Under the pieces are notes generated by a model. It did no database searches. It was not told where the DNA came from and worked only from the letters and a program-made list of their open reading frames with translations. Positions 8,227 to 15,727 of a stretch of DNA of 64,000 bases are shown piece after piece. The stretch spans positions 5,676,001 to 5,740,000 of the forward strand of contig NZ_CP137640.1 of NCBI RefSeq assembly GCF_036670025.1. The letters are read 5' to 3'. This DNA is from Bacillus_BD oryzisoli. GTDB lineage: Bacteria > Bacillota > Bacilli > Bacillales > Cytobacillaceae. The stretch's first letter is position 1. Every line of letters begins with the position of its first letter. The position numbers and the translations under genes are program-made.

Positions 8227-8778
8227 ATGCAGGTTGTTATTTACCGTAGTTTAAAAGGGAATTTTCAATCCGAAGCATACGAGTGGTGGAAAATTTTTGC
8301 CAATCTGTTAGGATTCATGATCGATGAGCATAACACAGAAAACACTAGCACCATTACCGTTTATCAAGATGAGACAACAGCCTCCTTTACCATCTATAAA
8401 TCTGAGTCTAATCCACATCTTCGCCTGGATTATCTTCGTCTTGAACCAGCGAACCCACAGTTAGTTCAACTAATCGATTACCTTATTAAGGATATGAATT
8501 TATCCGGAGAAAAGCATCTAATTCATGAATCGGTCCGTACCTGTATCTTTTTCCATAAAGGCAAGGTCGTGGATACGGTTCATCGGAATGAAAGCCCCAA
8601 ATTCGAACTTCTGTTAATGAGGGAAACTATTTTTGGCCATGTGCATTTGTCATTGGATCGAATGATTGAGTTCCAACGTCTAGGTCAGCTAGATAAGGTA
8701 GCCGATATCAAAGAAACACTTGAGGTTTATCGAGAATGCCTGAATCAATTAACAGAGCAAATCAACAACGCCGGATAG
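8227..8778 (+). CDS. Conserved-looking hypothetical protein, 183 aa
   Basis: Not recognised. It has a strong RBS (AAGGAGGG at 8213-8220) before ATG and ordinary coding character. The protein is soluble and mixed alpha/beta by eye, with no signal peptide or membrane segment, and ends in a helical segment rich in charged residues (about 145-180). It starts right after the IS insertion site, so its native upstream region may have been separated from it by the element. No motif supports a function. Confidence 0.8.
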   Translation: MQVVIYRSLKGNFQSEAYEWWKIFANLLGFMIDEHNTENTSTITVYQDETTASFTIYKSESNPHLRLDYLRLEPANPQLVQLIDYLIKDMNLSGEKHLIHESVRTCIFFHKGKVVDTVHRNESPKFELLLMRETIFGHVHLSLDRMIEFQRLGQLDKVADIKETLEVYRECLNQLTEQINNAG

Positions 8779-8915
8779 CCAATTCCCGATTAATTATATA
8801 GAAATTAAAGGGATAAATGGACATTTATTTCTATGAACATTTGGAATATAAATGGCGATATCACAATATATTTATTCTGTAGTAAAAAAAGTATAGGCCA
8901 ACTCTACATTGAGAC

Positions 8916-8962
8916 GCGAAACGGGTTCCAATTCGTGGCAACCCTTCGCTCTTTTATTTTGT
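8916..8962 (+). terminator. Hairpin followed by a T-rich run
   Basis: GCGAA (8916-8920) pairs with TTCGC (8945-8949), and GGGTT pairs with AACCC inside it. The run TCTTTTATTTTG follows directly. It lies 50 nt before the Cys-rich protein gene, so it could be a terminator of upstream transcription or a leader element of that gene. Confidence 0.45.
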
Positions 8963-9013
8963 GCTCTTGCTTTTTCCTACGATCGAAAAATACATTTTTT
9001 CGGAGGTTGAGTG

Positions 9014-9412
9014 ATGGATATTACAACAAAAAGCACGATAAAAAATAAGGAAACTGCGGCGAATTATATAATCGGAAATCAATTGAACAATTATTTGCAA
9101 GAGTGTTTAGAGGCTTGTAATCGGTGTATTCAAGCATGTAATGAGTGTTTTGACGCATGTTGTAGATCCCCACAGCAAGAGGAATTTGCCAATTGCCAAA
9201 AAATTCTCCGTGACTGCGCAGACATTTGTGCTCTCGTAAGCCAAATGATCGCTCGTAACAGTGTCAACGCAAAACTCATTGCAAGTTTTTGCGCCAACAT
9301 CTGTGATGCTTGCGCGAAAACATGTGAAAAATGCCAGGATGCTTGCTGCCAAAAATGTGCAGAAATTTGCAGACAATGCGCAGACGCCTGCCGTGAAGCC
9401 TGCTGCTGCTAA
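9014..9412 (+). CDS. Cys-rich four-helix-bundle copper-storage type protein (DUF326/Csp family)
   Basis: About 132 aa with 24 cysteines arranged along helices in CxxxC and CxxC spacing, ending EACCC. This pattern matches DUF326 / Csp proteins, whose four-helix bundle binds many Cu(I) ions in its core. There is no signal peptide, so a cytosolic copper store is likely (Csp3 type). ATG 9014 is chosen over GTG 9011 because GGAGG (9002-9006) is then 7 nt away. No copper-sensing regulator is next to it. Function by family, not by direct evidence. Confidence 0.88.
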   Translation: MDITTKSTIKNKETAANYIIGNQLNNYLQECLEACNRCIQACNECFDACCRSPQQEEFANCQKILRDCADICALVSQMIARNSVNAKLIASFCANICDACAKTCEKCQDACCQKCAEICRQCADACREACCC

Positions 9413-9424
9413 TAGTTGATTGCA

Positions 9425-9460
9425 GAATGGGTCGCAGGGACAGGTACCGCGACCCATTCT
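9425..9460 (-). repeat. R1 repeat, long perfect-arm copy
   Basis: AGAATGGGTCGC at the left and GCGACCCATTCT at the right are exact inverse copies around AGGGACAGGTACC. Lies just after the Cys-rich gene. Confidence 0.85.
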
Positions 9461-9503
9461 GCACCTGAATAGACGAGGTCCTTCAATTTATTCAATAATA
9501 CTA

Positions 9504-9531
9504 AGTCTCATCAGCGAATACTGATGGGACT
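9504..9531 (+). terminator. Terminator-like hairpin after the Cys-rich gene
   Basis: AGTCTCATCAG pairs with CTGATGGGACT (11 bp, one G-U) and is followed by TTTCT. A similar but decayed motif (AAGTCCCATCAGC) recurs after ymaF at about 10031-10043 as part of a larger composite repeat. Confidence 0.55.
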
Positions 9532-9561
9532 TTCTAGCTGTTTAGTTAAGGTTTATCAATC

Positions 9562-9590
9562 TGGGTCACGGTGCCTGTCCCCTTGACCCG
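9562..9590 (+). repeat. R1 repeat directly before ymaF
   Basis: Forward unit CTGGGTCACGGTGCCTGTCC with CTTGACCC; ends about 9-18 nt before the ymaF start, so it is within its untranslated leader. Confidence 0.85.
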
Positions 9591-9607
9591 CAAATGAGGT
9601 GAAGGTA

Positions 9608-9946
9608 GTGGCTAAGGCTGGAAAAGATGATTTTGTAAAAGGGTTTGTCCCGCACCATAATCATGGCTCTGTTGATTATACTTCGGTGGAAGCCGGGCAT
9701 GTTCATCAGTGTTTAGATGTGACAACACCTCCTATTATGACTCAGGATGGAAACCATGTTCATTATACGGAGGGATATGTACTCTTTGAAAATGGACATA
9801 CCCATCATTATAAAGCTTACTCATGGCCGGCTATTCCAGTTGGAAATGGAATGCATGTCCATTATTATGACTTTTATACAACTGAAGACGATGGACACAG
9901 GCACCATGTAAAAGGCGTTGACCATCCCGCTCCAGGCGATCGGTAG
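9608..9946 (+). CDS. ymaF: YmaF family His-rich protein
   Basis: About 112 aa, very rich in His in spaced pairs (HHNHGS, GHVHQC, NHVHY, GHTHHY, MHVHYY, GHRHH), matching the YmaF family of Bacillaceae, whose role is unknown; metal binding is an obvious guess from composition. No signal peptide. The start is uncertain: GTG 9608 has AGGTGA 7 nt upstream, while the in-frame GTG 9599 lacks a clear RBS. The gene is bracketed by two copies of a ~150-bp composite repeat (9425-9590 and 9951-10100). Confidence 0.85.
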   Translation: MAKAGKDDFVKGFVPHHNHGSVDYTSVEAGHVHQCLDVTTPPIMTQDGNHVHYTEGYVLFENGHTHHYKAYSWPAIPVGNGMHVHYYDFYTTEDDGHRHHVKGVDHPAPGDR

Positions 9947-9950
9947 TAGT

Positions 9951-9978
9951 GGAACGCAGGGACAGGCACCGCGACCCA
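9951..9978 (-). repeat. R1 repeat after ymaF
   Basis: Reverse unit (GGAACGCAGGGACAGGCACC then GCGACCC) 5 nt after the ymaF stop. Confidence 0.85.
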
Positions 9979-10071
9979 TTCCCAGCCCAATAGATACAAC
10001 CTGAATTCCTGCTATAGTGCCTATTAAAGCTAAGTCCCATCAGCAACTTTCTAATGTTTAGCTGATCAATC

Positions 10072-10100
10072 TGGGTCACGGTGCCTGTCCCCTTGACCCG
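10072..10100 (+). repeat. R1 repeat, forward unit paired with 9951-9978
   Basis: CTGGGTCACGGTGCCTGTCC then CTTGACCC. The segment from 9951 to 10100 resembles 9425-9590 in order and spacer motifs. Confidence 0.85.
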
Positions 10101-10217
10101 CCTTCGCAAATAATTTTTTTATTTCTGTTGTTTAGACACTGATGAAACTTCTAATACTATCGGTAGTTCAAGATGGAAATTTTGTTAATTGCGGAGAATC
10201 TTAGGAGAGATGCAAAT

Positions 10218-10925
10218 TTGGAAATTTTATACCGTACTTTCATTGTTTTTATCGCTGGTTATTTGTTTTTAAAGTTGACTGGAAAAAAGGCTGTATCCCA
10301 AATGCATAGTTTTGATTTACTTTATATCTTTGTCCTGACAAATATTATCAGTACCCCCGTTGAAGTCAACGATTTAGGAAAAGCATTAACCTATGCTGGA
10401 ATCACAGTTATTTTATATAAAATTTTGATACGTTTATCCTTACATAACAAACTAAGATGGATTTTATATGAAAGGCCTACTGTTCTAATCCACAACGGTG
10501 ATATTGATAGACAAGGTTTGAAAAAGGTGCGAATGCCTATGAATGAGTTATTATCACATTTAAGAGTCCAAGGATACACCGATACGCAAAACATTGCGAT
10601 TGCCGTAATGGAGGAAACAGGGAGTATTAGTGTGATTCCCAAGTCGGAATACCGCCCGGTTCAACCAAATGATTTACAGCTAAAAGTAAAGAAAGAGTAT
10701 CTTCCCATTCCATTGATCATGGACGGTCAAATTCTTGACCAAAATCTAAAATATCTTCAACTAGACCGAGAATGGCTCATGAACGAAGTTGGAAAAATGG
10801 GAGAAAAAATCAAGCAAATCACATTAGCCACTTATTTAGAAAACGGAAAAATATTTATTGATAATAATAAAACAACGGACCATCAACATGATCCTTATTA
10901 CTACAAACCAGGAAAAGAATATTAA
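10218..10925 (+). CDS. DUF421 membrane protein (YetF family)
   Basis: Integral membrane protein of about 235 aa: two to three N-terminal transmembrane helices, then a soluble DUF421 domain containing RPTVLIHNGDIDRQGL and AVMEETGSISV. TTG 10218 is the preferred start because AGGAGAG (10203-10209) lies 8 nt upstream and the protein then begins MEILYRTF, as YetF-type proteins do; an in-frame ATG at 10173 lacks an RBS. The His/Tyr-rich C-terminus (HQHDPYYY) is unusual. Family function is not settled. Stand-alone gene flanked by R1 repeats. Confidence 0.9.
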   Translation: MEILYRTFIVFIAGYLFLKLTGKKAVSQMHSFDLLYIFVLTNIISTPVEVNDLGKALTYAGITVILYKILIRLSLHNKLRWILYERPTVLIHNGDIDRQGLKKVRMPMNELLSHLRVQGYTDTQNIAIAVMEETGSISVIPKSEYRPVQPNDLQLKVKKEYLPIPLIMDGQILDQNLKYLQLDREWLMNEVGKMGEKIKQITLATYLENGKIFIDNNKTTDHQHDPYYYKPGKEY

Positions 10926-10926
10926 G

Positions 10927-10955
10927 GCGGGTCGCGGGGACAGGCACCGCGACCC
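10927..10955 (-). repeat. R1 repeat directly after the DUF421 gene
   Basis: GGGTCGCGGGGACAGGCACC then GCGACCC, starting 2-4 nt after the stop; near-perfect palindrome. Confidence 0.88.
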
Positions 10956-11050
10956 TATTTGCTCTACAGCTTGAACAGGTTCCAAGCCCCGTAATCCACT
11001 TTCCGTTCCTCTACTTTCGGTCGCGCTGTCCTTTTTCTTAGCCATTCTAT

Positions 11051-11079
11051 GTGTCACAGTGCCTGTCCCCCTGACCCAT
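11051..11079 (+). repeat. R1 repeat, forward unit
   Basis: TGTCACAGTGCCTGTCCCC then CTGACCC, about 80 nt before the tubulin-like gene; pairs in opposite orientation with 10927-10955. Confidence 0.8.
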
Positions 11080-11160
11080 CCCTGTACTTTTTCAGTCATT
11101 TTAAAATGAAAACGTCTAAATTCATAAATCGTGAGTATTATCATATAGGGAGGCGATGGA

Positions 11161-12255
11161 ATGAAATCAATAGGAATCTTAGGCGTAGGTCAAGCAGGCG
11201 GTAATATAGCTGATGTTGCAGCAAACCTAGGCTTTCAAACAGCCCTTGTCAATACGAACCAACGTGATGGCTTAGCTAATACGGGCGTAGTGAAGAAGTA
11301 TTTTGTCCCTGGTTATAATGGCGCTGGGCAGGATCGTTCAATCGGAATAAAAGCTGTAAATGATAATAGTCAAGATATAATTGGCTTTGTAAAGCAGTCC
11401 TTTAAGAATATCAAGCTATTACTGGTAGCTTTTTCAACTGACGGGGGTACTGGATCTGGTATGAGTCCGCTTTTAATAAAGCTGCTATTAGATCAACTGC
11501 CTGGAATCAACATTGGAGCGATTGCTATTGTGCCCGAGCAAAACGTGCTGGCGGGAAATCGAATCAATGCAGCTGAGTGTATCGAAGAGCTTTCTGAAAT
11601 AGAAAAAATTTCCTCAGTGTTCCTCGTAGACAATGATCAGATACGAAAGATGAACCCGCAATCAAGCAAACATCAGATCTACCTTTCTGCAAATAATCAG
11701 GTCATGGAAGCCATCAACTATGTACTGGAAGTAACGCAAAATAGTTCAATATACGGTAACTTTGATGAGACGGATCTTATGAGAATTCTCAATACAAGAG
11801 GAGTAACAATCATATCTTCAGCTGCAATTACAGACGCTAAAACGATGGAAGAAACTTGCAGTAAAATTCACCAATCCTTGGAGAACTCTGTATTCTGTCC
11901 TATTGAGTCAGCAATTCCCATTCGTGCAGGGCTTATTTATGAAGGATCAGAGAATATGTCAAAATTGATTAATGTACCATCAGTTTTTGAAAGGATTGGG
12001 GAACCTCTACAATTATTCGAAGGAACCTATAGCTCAGATTCTGAACCTACAGTAACAACCATATTAGCGGGGCTTTCATTCCCAACCAATCGCCTGCTTT
12101 CCTTTGAGCAATCTCTTGAGAAGAACAAAGATCGATTACAGAGCCTAATGAAGAAGGAACATACTCAAAAGTATGAGTCTCGCATATCTACGTCATACAA
12201 CCTAAAACCTAAGAAACATCCAGGACCAATTTCAAAAGACCGATTTCCGGAATAA
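11161..12255 (+). CDS. TubZ/FtsZ-like tubulin-family GTPase
   Basis: 364 aa with tubulin-superfamily landmarks: GILGVGQAGGN (residues 5-15), NTN (31-33), the glycine-rich signature STDGGTGSG (92-100), and a T7-loop-like NFDETD (200-205) that would complete the GTPase site of the next subunit. This is closer to TubZ-type cytomotive proteins than to cell-division FtsZ, which has GGGTGTG and a conserved C-terminal FtsA/SepF-binding peptide; here the tail is basic and different (LKPKKHPGP). TubZ proteins normally segregate plasmids or phages with TubR and a centromere. No TubR-like gene or iteron array is visible nearby. RBS AGGGAGGCG. Function unknown. Confidence 0.82.
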   Translation: MKSIGILGVGQAGGNIADVAANLGFQTALVNTNQRDGLANTGVVKKYFVPGYNGAGQDRSIGIKAVNDNSQDIIGFVKQSFKNIKLLLVAFSTDGGTGSGMSPLLIKLLLDQLPGINIGAIAIVPEQNVLAGNRINAAECIEELSEIEKISSVFLVDNDQIRKMNPQSSKHQIYLSANNQVMEAINYVLEVTQNSSIYGNFDETDLMRILNTRGVTIISSAAITDAKTMEETCSKIHQSLENSVFCPIESAIPIRAGLIYEGSENMSKLINVPSVFERIGEPLQLFEGTYSSDSEPTVTTILAGLSFPTNRLLSFEQSLEKNKDRLQSLMKKEHTQKYESRISTSYNLKPKKHPGPISKDRFPE

Positions 12256-12352
12256 AGAGTAAATCACGGGGAAACGTGAGGAAGCTTCTCGCGTTTCTTC
12301 TATTAAGGGAGGGACGTAGTGACAGACTTCTCGTCCCGATTTGGCTAAAGTT

Positions 12353-12384
12353 TTGGGTCGCGGTGCCTGTCCCTCTGTCCCACC
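12353..12384 (+). repeat. R1 repeat before the membrane-protein gene
   Basis: TTGGGTCGCGGTGCCTGTCC then CTCTGTCCCACC, ending 17 nt before the next start codon. Confidence 0.85.
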
Positions 12385-12400
12385 TGAGTTAGGTGAAGCG

Positions 12401-12976
12401 ATGTATTTTTTTAAAGCAATTTCGGATGATGTGCAATTTGCCCAAATAGAGTTTCGTAAGCAGTCTAGAGTGAAAAAGCTTGTTTTAGGGTCGTTTCTCT
12501 CCTGTATGGCGGCCATCCTTCACTCAGCTGGCGACCTATTACCAGGGGTCGGCTATTTTATCAGCCCATTTGCCACTTTACCGATTCTTATAGGTGCCAT
12601 GTTTTCCCTTCAGATGGCGGCGATGGCATATTTTCTTACCATCCTGCTGCTACTTATGCTGTTTCCAAGTGAACTATTTGTTTTTCCTTTTACAACAGGG
12701 TTGTTAGGGATTGGGATAGGCGCAGCTTTTTCCTTTTTCAAAAAGAGATTAACGATTATTTCTTTTTGTGCCATTCTCTTAACAATAGGAATTATGGGTT
12801 TACTATATGTTTTCCACTTTCCCGTTCTTGGTCCAGCCGTATCCGATACTTTTTCATTTCTCACATCAGGAAGTATTTTCCTGTTCGCTTTACTTTATAG
12901 CTGGCTTTGGGTTGAGTTAGCTTTATTCTTTTTTAAAAGAATAAAGGGGACAGGTTCCTCGTCCCAATTTGGCTAA
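12401..12976 (+). CDS. Hypothetical multi-pass membrane protein
   Basis: 191 aa with about five hydrophobic helices and few charges; no family recognised. ATG 12401 has TTAGGTGA 5 nt upstream. A longer frame upstream would only translate the R1 repeat (GRGACPSVPP), so it is not used. The C-terminal residues GTGSSSQFG and the stop are encoded by another R1-like copy (12948-12970). So the gene is bracketed and terminated by repeats. It follows the tubulin-like gene on the same strand with a 145-nt gap, so co-transcription is possible but unproven. Confidence 0.75.
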   Translation: MYFFKAISDDVQFAQIEFRKQSRVKKLVLGSFLSCMAAILHSAGDLLPGVGYFISPFATLPILIGAMFSLQMAAMAYFLTILLLLMLFPSELFVFPFTTGLLGIGIGAAFSFFKKRLTIISFCAILLTIGIMGLLYVFHFPVLGPAVSDTFSFLTSGSIFLFALLYSWLWVELALFFFKRIKGTGSSSQFG

Positions 12977-13025
12977 ACCTTAGGGTCGCGGTGCCTGTCC
13001 CCCTGACCCATGTCCCCCTGACCCA
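12943..13025. repeat. R1 repeat cluster
   Basis: A divergent reverse copy (GGGGACAGGTTCCTCGTCCC) encodes the C-terminus of the preceding protein. It is followed by a forward copy at 12982-13010 (GGGTCGCGGTGCCTGTCCCC) and a short tail duplication TGTCCCCCTGACCC. Confidence 0.82.
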
Positions 13026-13039
13026 CAAATTTCGGGGCG

Positions 13040-14485
13040 TCACAGTGACGGCAGTGATTGCCCCACTATTTCAAATACTGTGCCTTGGTTAAGGTCGGTT
13101 ACTTTCATGGAGCCATAGACTCCTAAATATAGTCTGGTTTGATCCAGATTTGTTCCCAAACTTACATAATAAGCCGATTGAGAGCCAAATGAATAATCGG
13201 GTTGAATCACATGAAAATCATTTGGTTTACCGTCAGCTCTTACTCGGGTATAAGCTAAAGCCCCCTTGACTGGACCCTGAGATTCTTCTTTCCGGGCAAG
13301 ATCGGTAAATACAACGCTTCCCGTTAATGCAGGGATCCCATTCCCCATATAGGGCTGCACTCCTGTAAGTGCGGTCCCTTCAAACTTATCTGGCCTTTGA
13401 TCTTGGTGAAAATAACTCGTTAAAGGCGGAAGACGTATCGCTGAAGTTTTTACTGCTTCATGATAATAAGAGATTATTTTCTCATCCAAAGCCGGATTTG
13501 TCGGGCAGCCCCTCATCATCGCAGTAGGAAAACCACCTTCCCACCCTCTCCAGCCAAAATTAATAAAACCTTCTTGGTCAAGTGCATTGTTCATGATAGA
13601 GGCCTGAACAAGTTGTGTAACATTCATCGGTTTATAATGAACGAATGAAAAAATGGACTCCACCAAATCCTGTCCGACATTCCCTACATATTTTATATAC
13701 TGATTATAAAAGCGTTGGAAGGAAATGCCCGGTATATTACGCACCCCTTTGGCTATTACTGTAAGTGTTTCCTGAATTGGTACGGGAAGTTCATGAAAAC
13801 GTGTGACGACCGGTGGGTTGCCGACAAATGTATTCTTAGCTACATCGATTTCAATGATTTTACCGGCGATTTCCATATCGTCCTGGCTGAGATTAAATGG
13901 ATCATAGCCGGATCCACCATCTCCGGTTGTTAAAACAAGCCTTCCTGTTTCAGGCGAAAAGTTCAAGCTATTGACACCATTATGATTTAAAAAGGGTCGT
14001 CTTATGTTAAGTAAGGTCCGTCGTTTTTGCGGCTGCCCATTTGCCTGTAAAATCCACTCTTCAACTGTATCAATATGATCATATTTGGTTTCTCTATTCG
14101 TCCACCTAAGGTTTAACGTACTCGGATCACACGGGTTAGGCGTAAAGGATTCAGAAAGGGAGTCCGAACCCTGTGTTCCAGCTACAGAATAATGAAGATA
14201 AAACAAACCGTTATAATAAAATCCGGGGTGAAATGCCAGCCCCAGCAATCCTCGTTCATCATATCCACCGCCAGAACCACCGAGCTTTATAAGTCGAGAG
14301 CGAATATCTAAAAAAGTCCTTACATCACCGTTTCCTATGTAAAAAATCTCCCCTACCTGCGTTGCAATAAATAATCTTTCCATTGAGTCACCTGGAAGGA
14401 TCGCTGTTTTCAAAACCGTCGGTAAATTAATCCTGCTTACAATGGGCCGTAAACCAACCTTTACGTTTATCAACGAACTGTACAC
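13040..14485 (-). CDS. PQQ-type glucose/sorbosone dehydrogenase-like beta-propeller protein
   Basis: About 480 aa of the GSDH family: LPTVLKTAILPGDSMERLF, DERGLLGLAFHPGF, NHNGVNSLNFSPETGRLVLTTGDGG and NFGWRGWEGGFPT are the typical blade motifs, including the His/Arg-rich active-site loops that bind PQQ and sugar in relatives. No signal peptide is evident in the frame, which is odd for a family usually exported. The start is uncertain: the open frame reaches ATG 14614, but codons above 14540 are R1 repeat (GHGACPLDP); GTG 14485 or TTG 14473 follow AGAGGGG and are more likely. True substrate unknown. Confidence 0.85.
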   Translation of the reverse strand: MYSSLINVKVGLRPIVSRINLPTVLKTAILPGDSMERLFIATQVGEIFYIGNGDVRTFLDIRSRLIKLGGSGGGYDERGLLGLAFHPGFYYNGLFYLHYSVAGTQGSDSLSESFTPNPCDPSTLNLRWTNRETKYDHIDTVEEWILQANGQPQKRRTLLNIRRPFLNHNGVNSLNFSPETGRLVLTTGDGGSGYDPFNLSQDDMEIAGKIIEIDVAKNTFVGNPPVVTRFHELPVPIQETLTVIAKGVRNIPGISFQRFYNQYIKYVGNVGQDLVESIFSFVHYKPMNVTQLVQASIMNNALDQEGFINFGWRGWEGGFPTAMMRGCPTNPALDEKIISYYHEAVKTSAIRLPPLTSYFHQDQRPDKFEGTALTGVQPYMGNGIPALTGSVVFTDLARKEESQGPVKGALAYTRVRADGKPNDFHVIQPDYSFGSQSAYYVSLGTNLDQTRLYLGVYGSMKVTDLNQGTVFEIVGQSLPSL

Positions 14486-14544
14486 CCCTCTAATTGTTTT
14501 TCTTTTAGAAGAATATGATTCTAACGGTTCAGTTAGTACCAAAA

Positions 14545-14575
14545 GTGGGTCGAGGGGACAGGCACCGTGACCCAC
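14545..14575 (-). repeat. R1 repeat upstream of the sugar dehydrogenase-like gene
   Basis: GTGGGTCGAGGGGACAGGCA then CCGTGACCCAC; carries the GGGTCGAGG variant inferred for the IS110 target. Confidence 0.85.
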
Positions 14576-14753
14576 CCTCGACCCCAAAATTACCTTTATT
14601 ACAAAGTTTTTCATTTTTGATAGAAAGATAACAATTCATTTAAGAGTTGTAAATTTCAGATAAACCGACAATTTTTTATATAGGGGGTTGTCTATAATGA
14701 CAACAGCCCGATGGAAAGGAGTAAAAAAAATTTAAAACCAGGGAGGAATAGAA

Positions 14754-15125
14754 ATGATATTTAAAAAAGTATTGAAAATTACGGTTCCTGTGATTTCGAT
14801 CATGCTTGTTTCTGCTTGTGGCTATGTGAATGAACTCAAGGAAAAGGTCAACCCTAGTAGCCCTCCGGTAGAAGAACCTGCTAATCCAACTGGTGGGAGT
14901 GTAAATCCAGAAGATGAGAATGTTAATCCAACAGAAGAGGATGGAAATCCAACTGATGAGAACATAAATCCAGAAGAAGAGGATGGAAACAATAATGAAC
15001 CTGCAACTAAAGAGGACTCTTCTAACGAAATAAATGAAGACCCAAGCGACTCTATCAATGGTGATGCAAACACGGACAAACCTACCAATGAAGAAATTCC
15101 TTCTAATGAATTGCAAAATGAATAA
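14754..15125 (+). CDS. Small acidic low-complexity lipoprotein
   Basis: 123 aa. The N-terminal signal ends in a lipobox LVSAC (Cys22), so it should be lipid-anchored outside the membrane. The remainder is a disordered acidic region with repeated NPxE/NPTxE and DGN/DEN units (PEDENVNPTEEDGNPTDEN and similar). RBS GGGAGG is 8 nt before ATG. No known domain; possibly a spacer or cell-wall associated protein. The repeat part may expand or contract easily. Confidence 0.85.
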   Translation: MIFKKVLKITVPVISIMLVSACGYVNELKEKVNPSSPPVEEPANPTGGSVNPEDENVNPTEEDGNPTDENINPEEEDGNNNEPATKEDSSNEINEDPSDSINGDANTDKPTNEEIPSNELQNE

Positions 15126-15226
15126 TTTAATCTCTATTCTACTTTTCCTTCTCAGAATGAAAAAAATAATAACTCCACTAACATTCATACTATTTATCTA
15201 AGAACTTCTATGTCGTTATATACAAC

Positions 15227-15264
15227 TTCCTTATCCTGTAAAAACGATTTTACAGGATAAGGAA
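15227..15264. terminator. Perfect 17-bp palindrome between the lipoprotein and two small genes
   Basis: TTCCTTATCCTGTAAAA (15227-15243) is the exact inverse of 15248-15264 around ACGA. No T-run follows on the plus strand. It may be a terminator or an operator for the small downstream genes. Confidence 0.55.
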
Positions 15265-15282
15265 CTGATGGAGGAAATGAAA

Positions 15283-15375
15283 ATGGGGATGGAAAGCTAT
15301 CTGAGCATATACTTCTTGATTTCCTTCGTTATTATTTGGTTGGTTAATATTGTCTTTAATCAATTTTATAAATAG
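15283..15375 (+). CDS. Short single-pass membrane peptide, about 30 aa
   Basis: The frame encodes MGMESYLSIYFLISFV followed by IIWLVNIVFNQFYK: one hydrophobic helix with a short polar tail. GGAGG (15270-15274) is 8 nt before ATG 15283; in-frame ATGs at 15268 and 15277 are also possible. It precedes an FbpA-like gene on the same strand by 43 nt. No family recognised. Confidence 0.5.
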   Translation: MGMESYLSIYFLISFVIIWLVNIVFNQFYK

Positions 15376-15418
15376 AGGATGAGAAGTACGGAAACCCAAG
15401 GAAAAGAGGGAACAAAAA

Positions 15419-15580
15419 ATGGGAAAACTACTTCGGCTTGCAGTTCAGTCAAAAAGGCAAAAGTTAATTAATAGGCTAATTAAATCTGGTGTTTACAAAA
15501 AAAATAACAAACATCTTTATGAATGGACATTGAGTGATCTAGAAAAAGAGTACAAGCATATAGAAACGAATGACAGATAG
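15419..15580 (+). CDS. FbpA-type Fur-regulated basic protein
   Basis: A 53-aa basic peptide: MGKLLRLAVQSKRQKLINRL, then IKSGVYKK..KHLYEWTLSDLEKEY. The pattern (basic helix, GVYKK, LYE-TLSxLExEY) matches the small Fbp proteins of Bacillus, which assist the FsrA small RNA in the iron-sparing response. AGAGGG lies before ATG. I could not see a convincing Fur box upstream, so iron control is inferred from the family only. Confidence 0.72.
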   Translation: MGKLLRLAVQSKRQKLINRLIKSGVYKKNNKHLYEWTLSDLEKEYKHIETNDR

Positions 15581-15610
15581 CAAAAATTGAATTCCTCTTG
15601 GAAATAACGC

Positions 15611-15624
15611 GGGGACGGTTCGCC
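15611..15624 (+). repeat. Second repeat family (R2, GGGGACGGTTC)
   Basis: GCGGGGACGGTTCGCCCCC. Other copies at 17796, 18459, 20447 (reverse), 40222 and 53017 (reverse). Confidence 0.6.
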
Positions 15625-15681
15625 CCCTTTATTTGGGATAAATAAAAAAAACGCGAGAATGAACCCGCGCTTCCTTTTCCA

Positions 15682-15711
15682 CTGGGTCGCGGTGCCTGTC
15701 CCCGCGACCCA
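15682..15711 (+). repeat. R1 repeat, near-perfect palindromic copy
   Basis: TGGGTCGCGG at the left and CCGCGACCCA at the right are exact inverse copies around TGCCTGTCC. It is the clearest single-unit copy, 16 nt downstream of the TusA-like gene stop, where it could act as a terminator. Confidence 0.9.
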
Positions 15712-15727
15712 CTGAGTGACGACACTG

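Noticed and set aside
8100..8257. Short frame (MIGNKMQVMTLYNDEGNQIP...) between the IS and the 183-aa gene
   Set aside because: Looks mildly coding and could be a tail of an older gene, but it overlaps the start of the next gene in another frame and matches nothing I recognise.
8833..9048. 71-codon plus frame before the Cys-rich gene
   Set aside because: Crosses a hairpin and the RBS of the next gene; no protein-like pattern.
9599..9607. GTG 9599 as the ymaF start
   Set aside because: No RBS at proper distance; GTG 9608 has AGGTGA. Left as an alternative.
11161..12255. Cell-division FtsZ
   Set aside because: Signature is GGTGSG in a TubZ-like context, with no conserved C-terminal FtsA/SepF peptide and not in the division gene cluster.
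13040..14614. Full open frame of the sugar dehydrogenase-like gene from ATG 14614
   Set aside because: Its first codons translate an R1 repeat, as with several other over-extended frames in this window.
14676..15188. 170-codon minus frame opposite the lipoprotein
   Set aside because: Antisense shadow of a repetitive acidic frame; the plus frame has signal peptide, lipobox and RBS.
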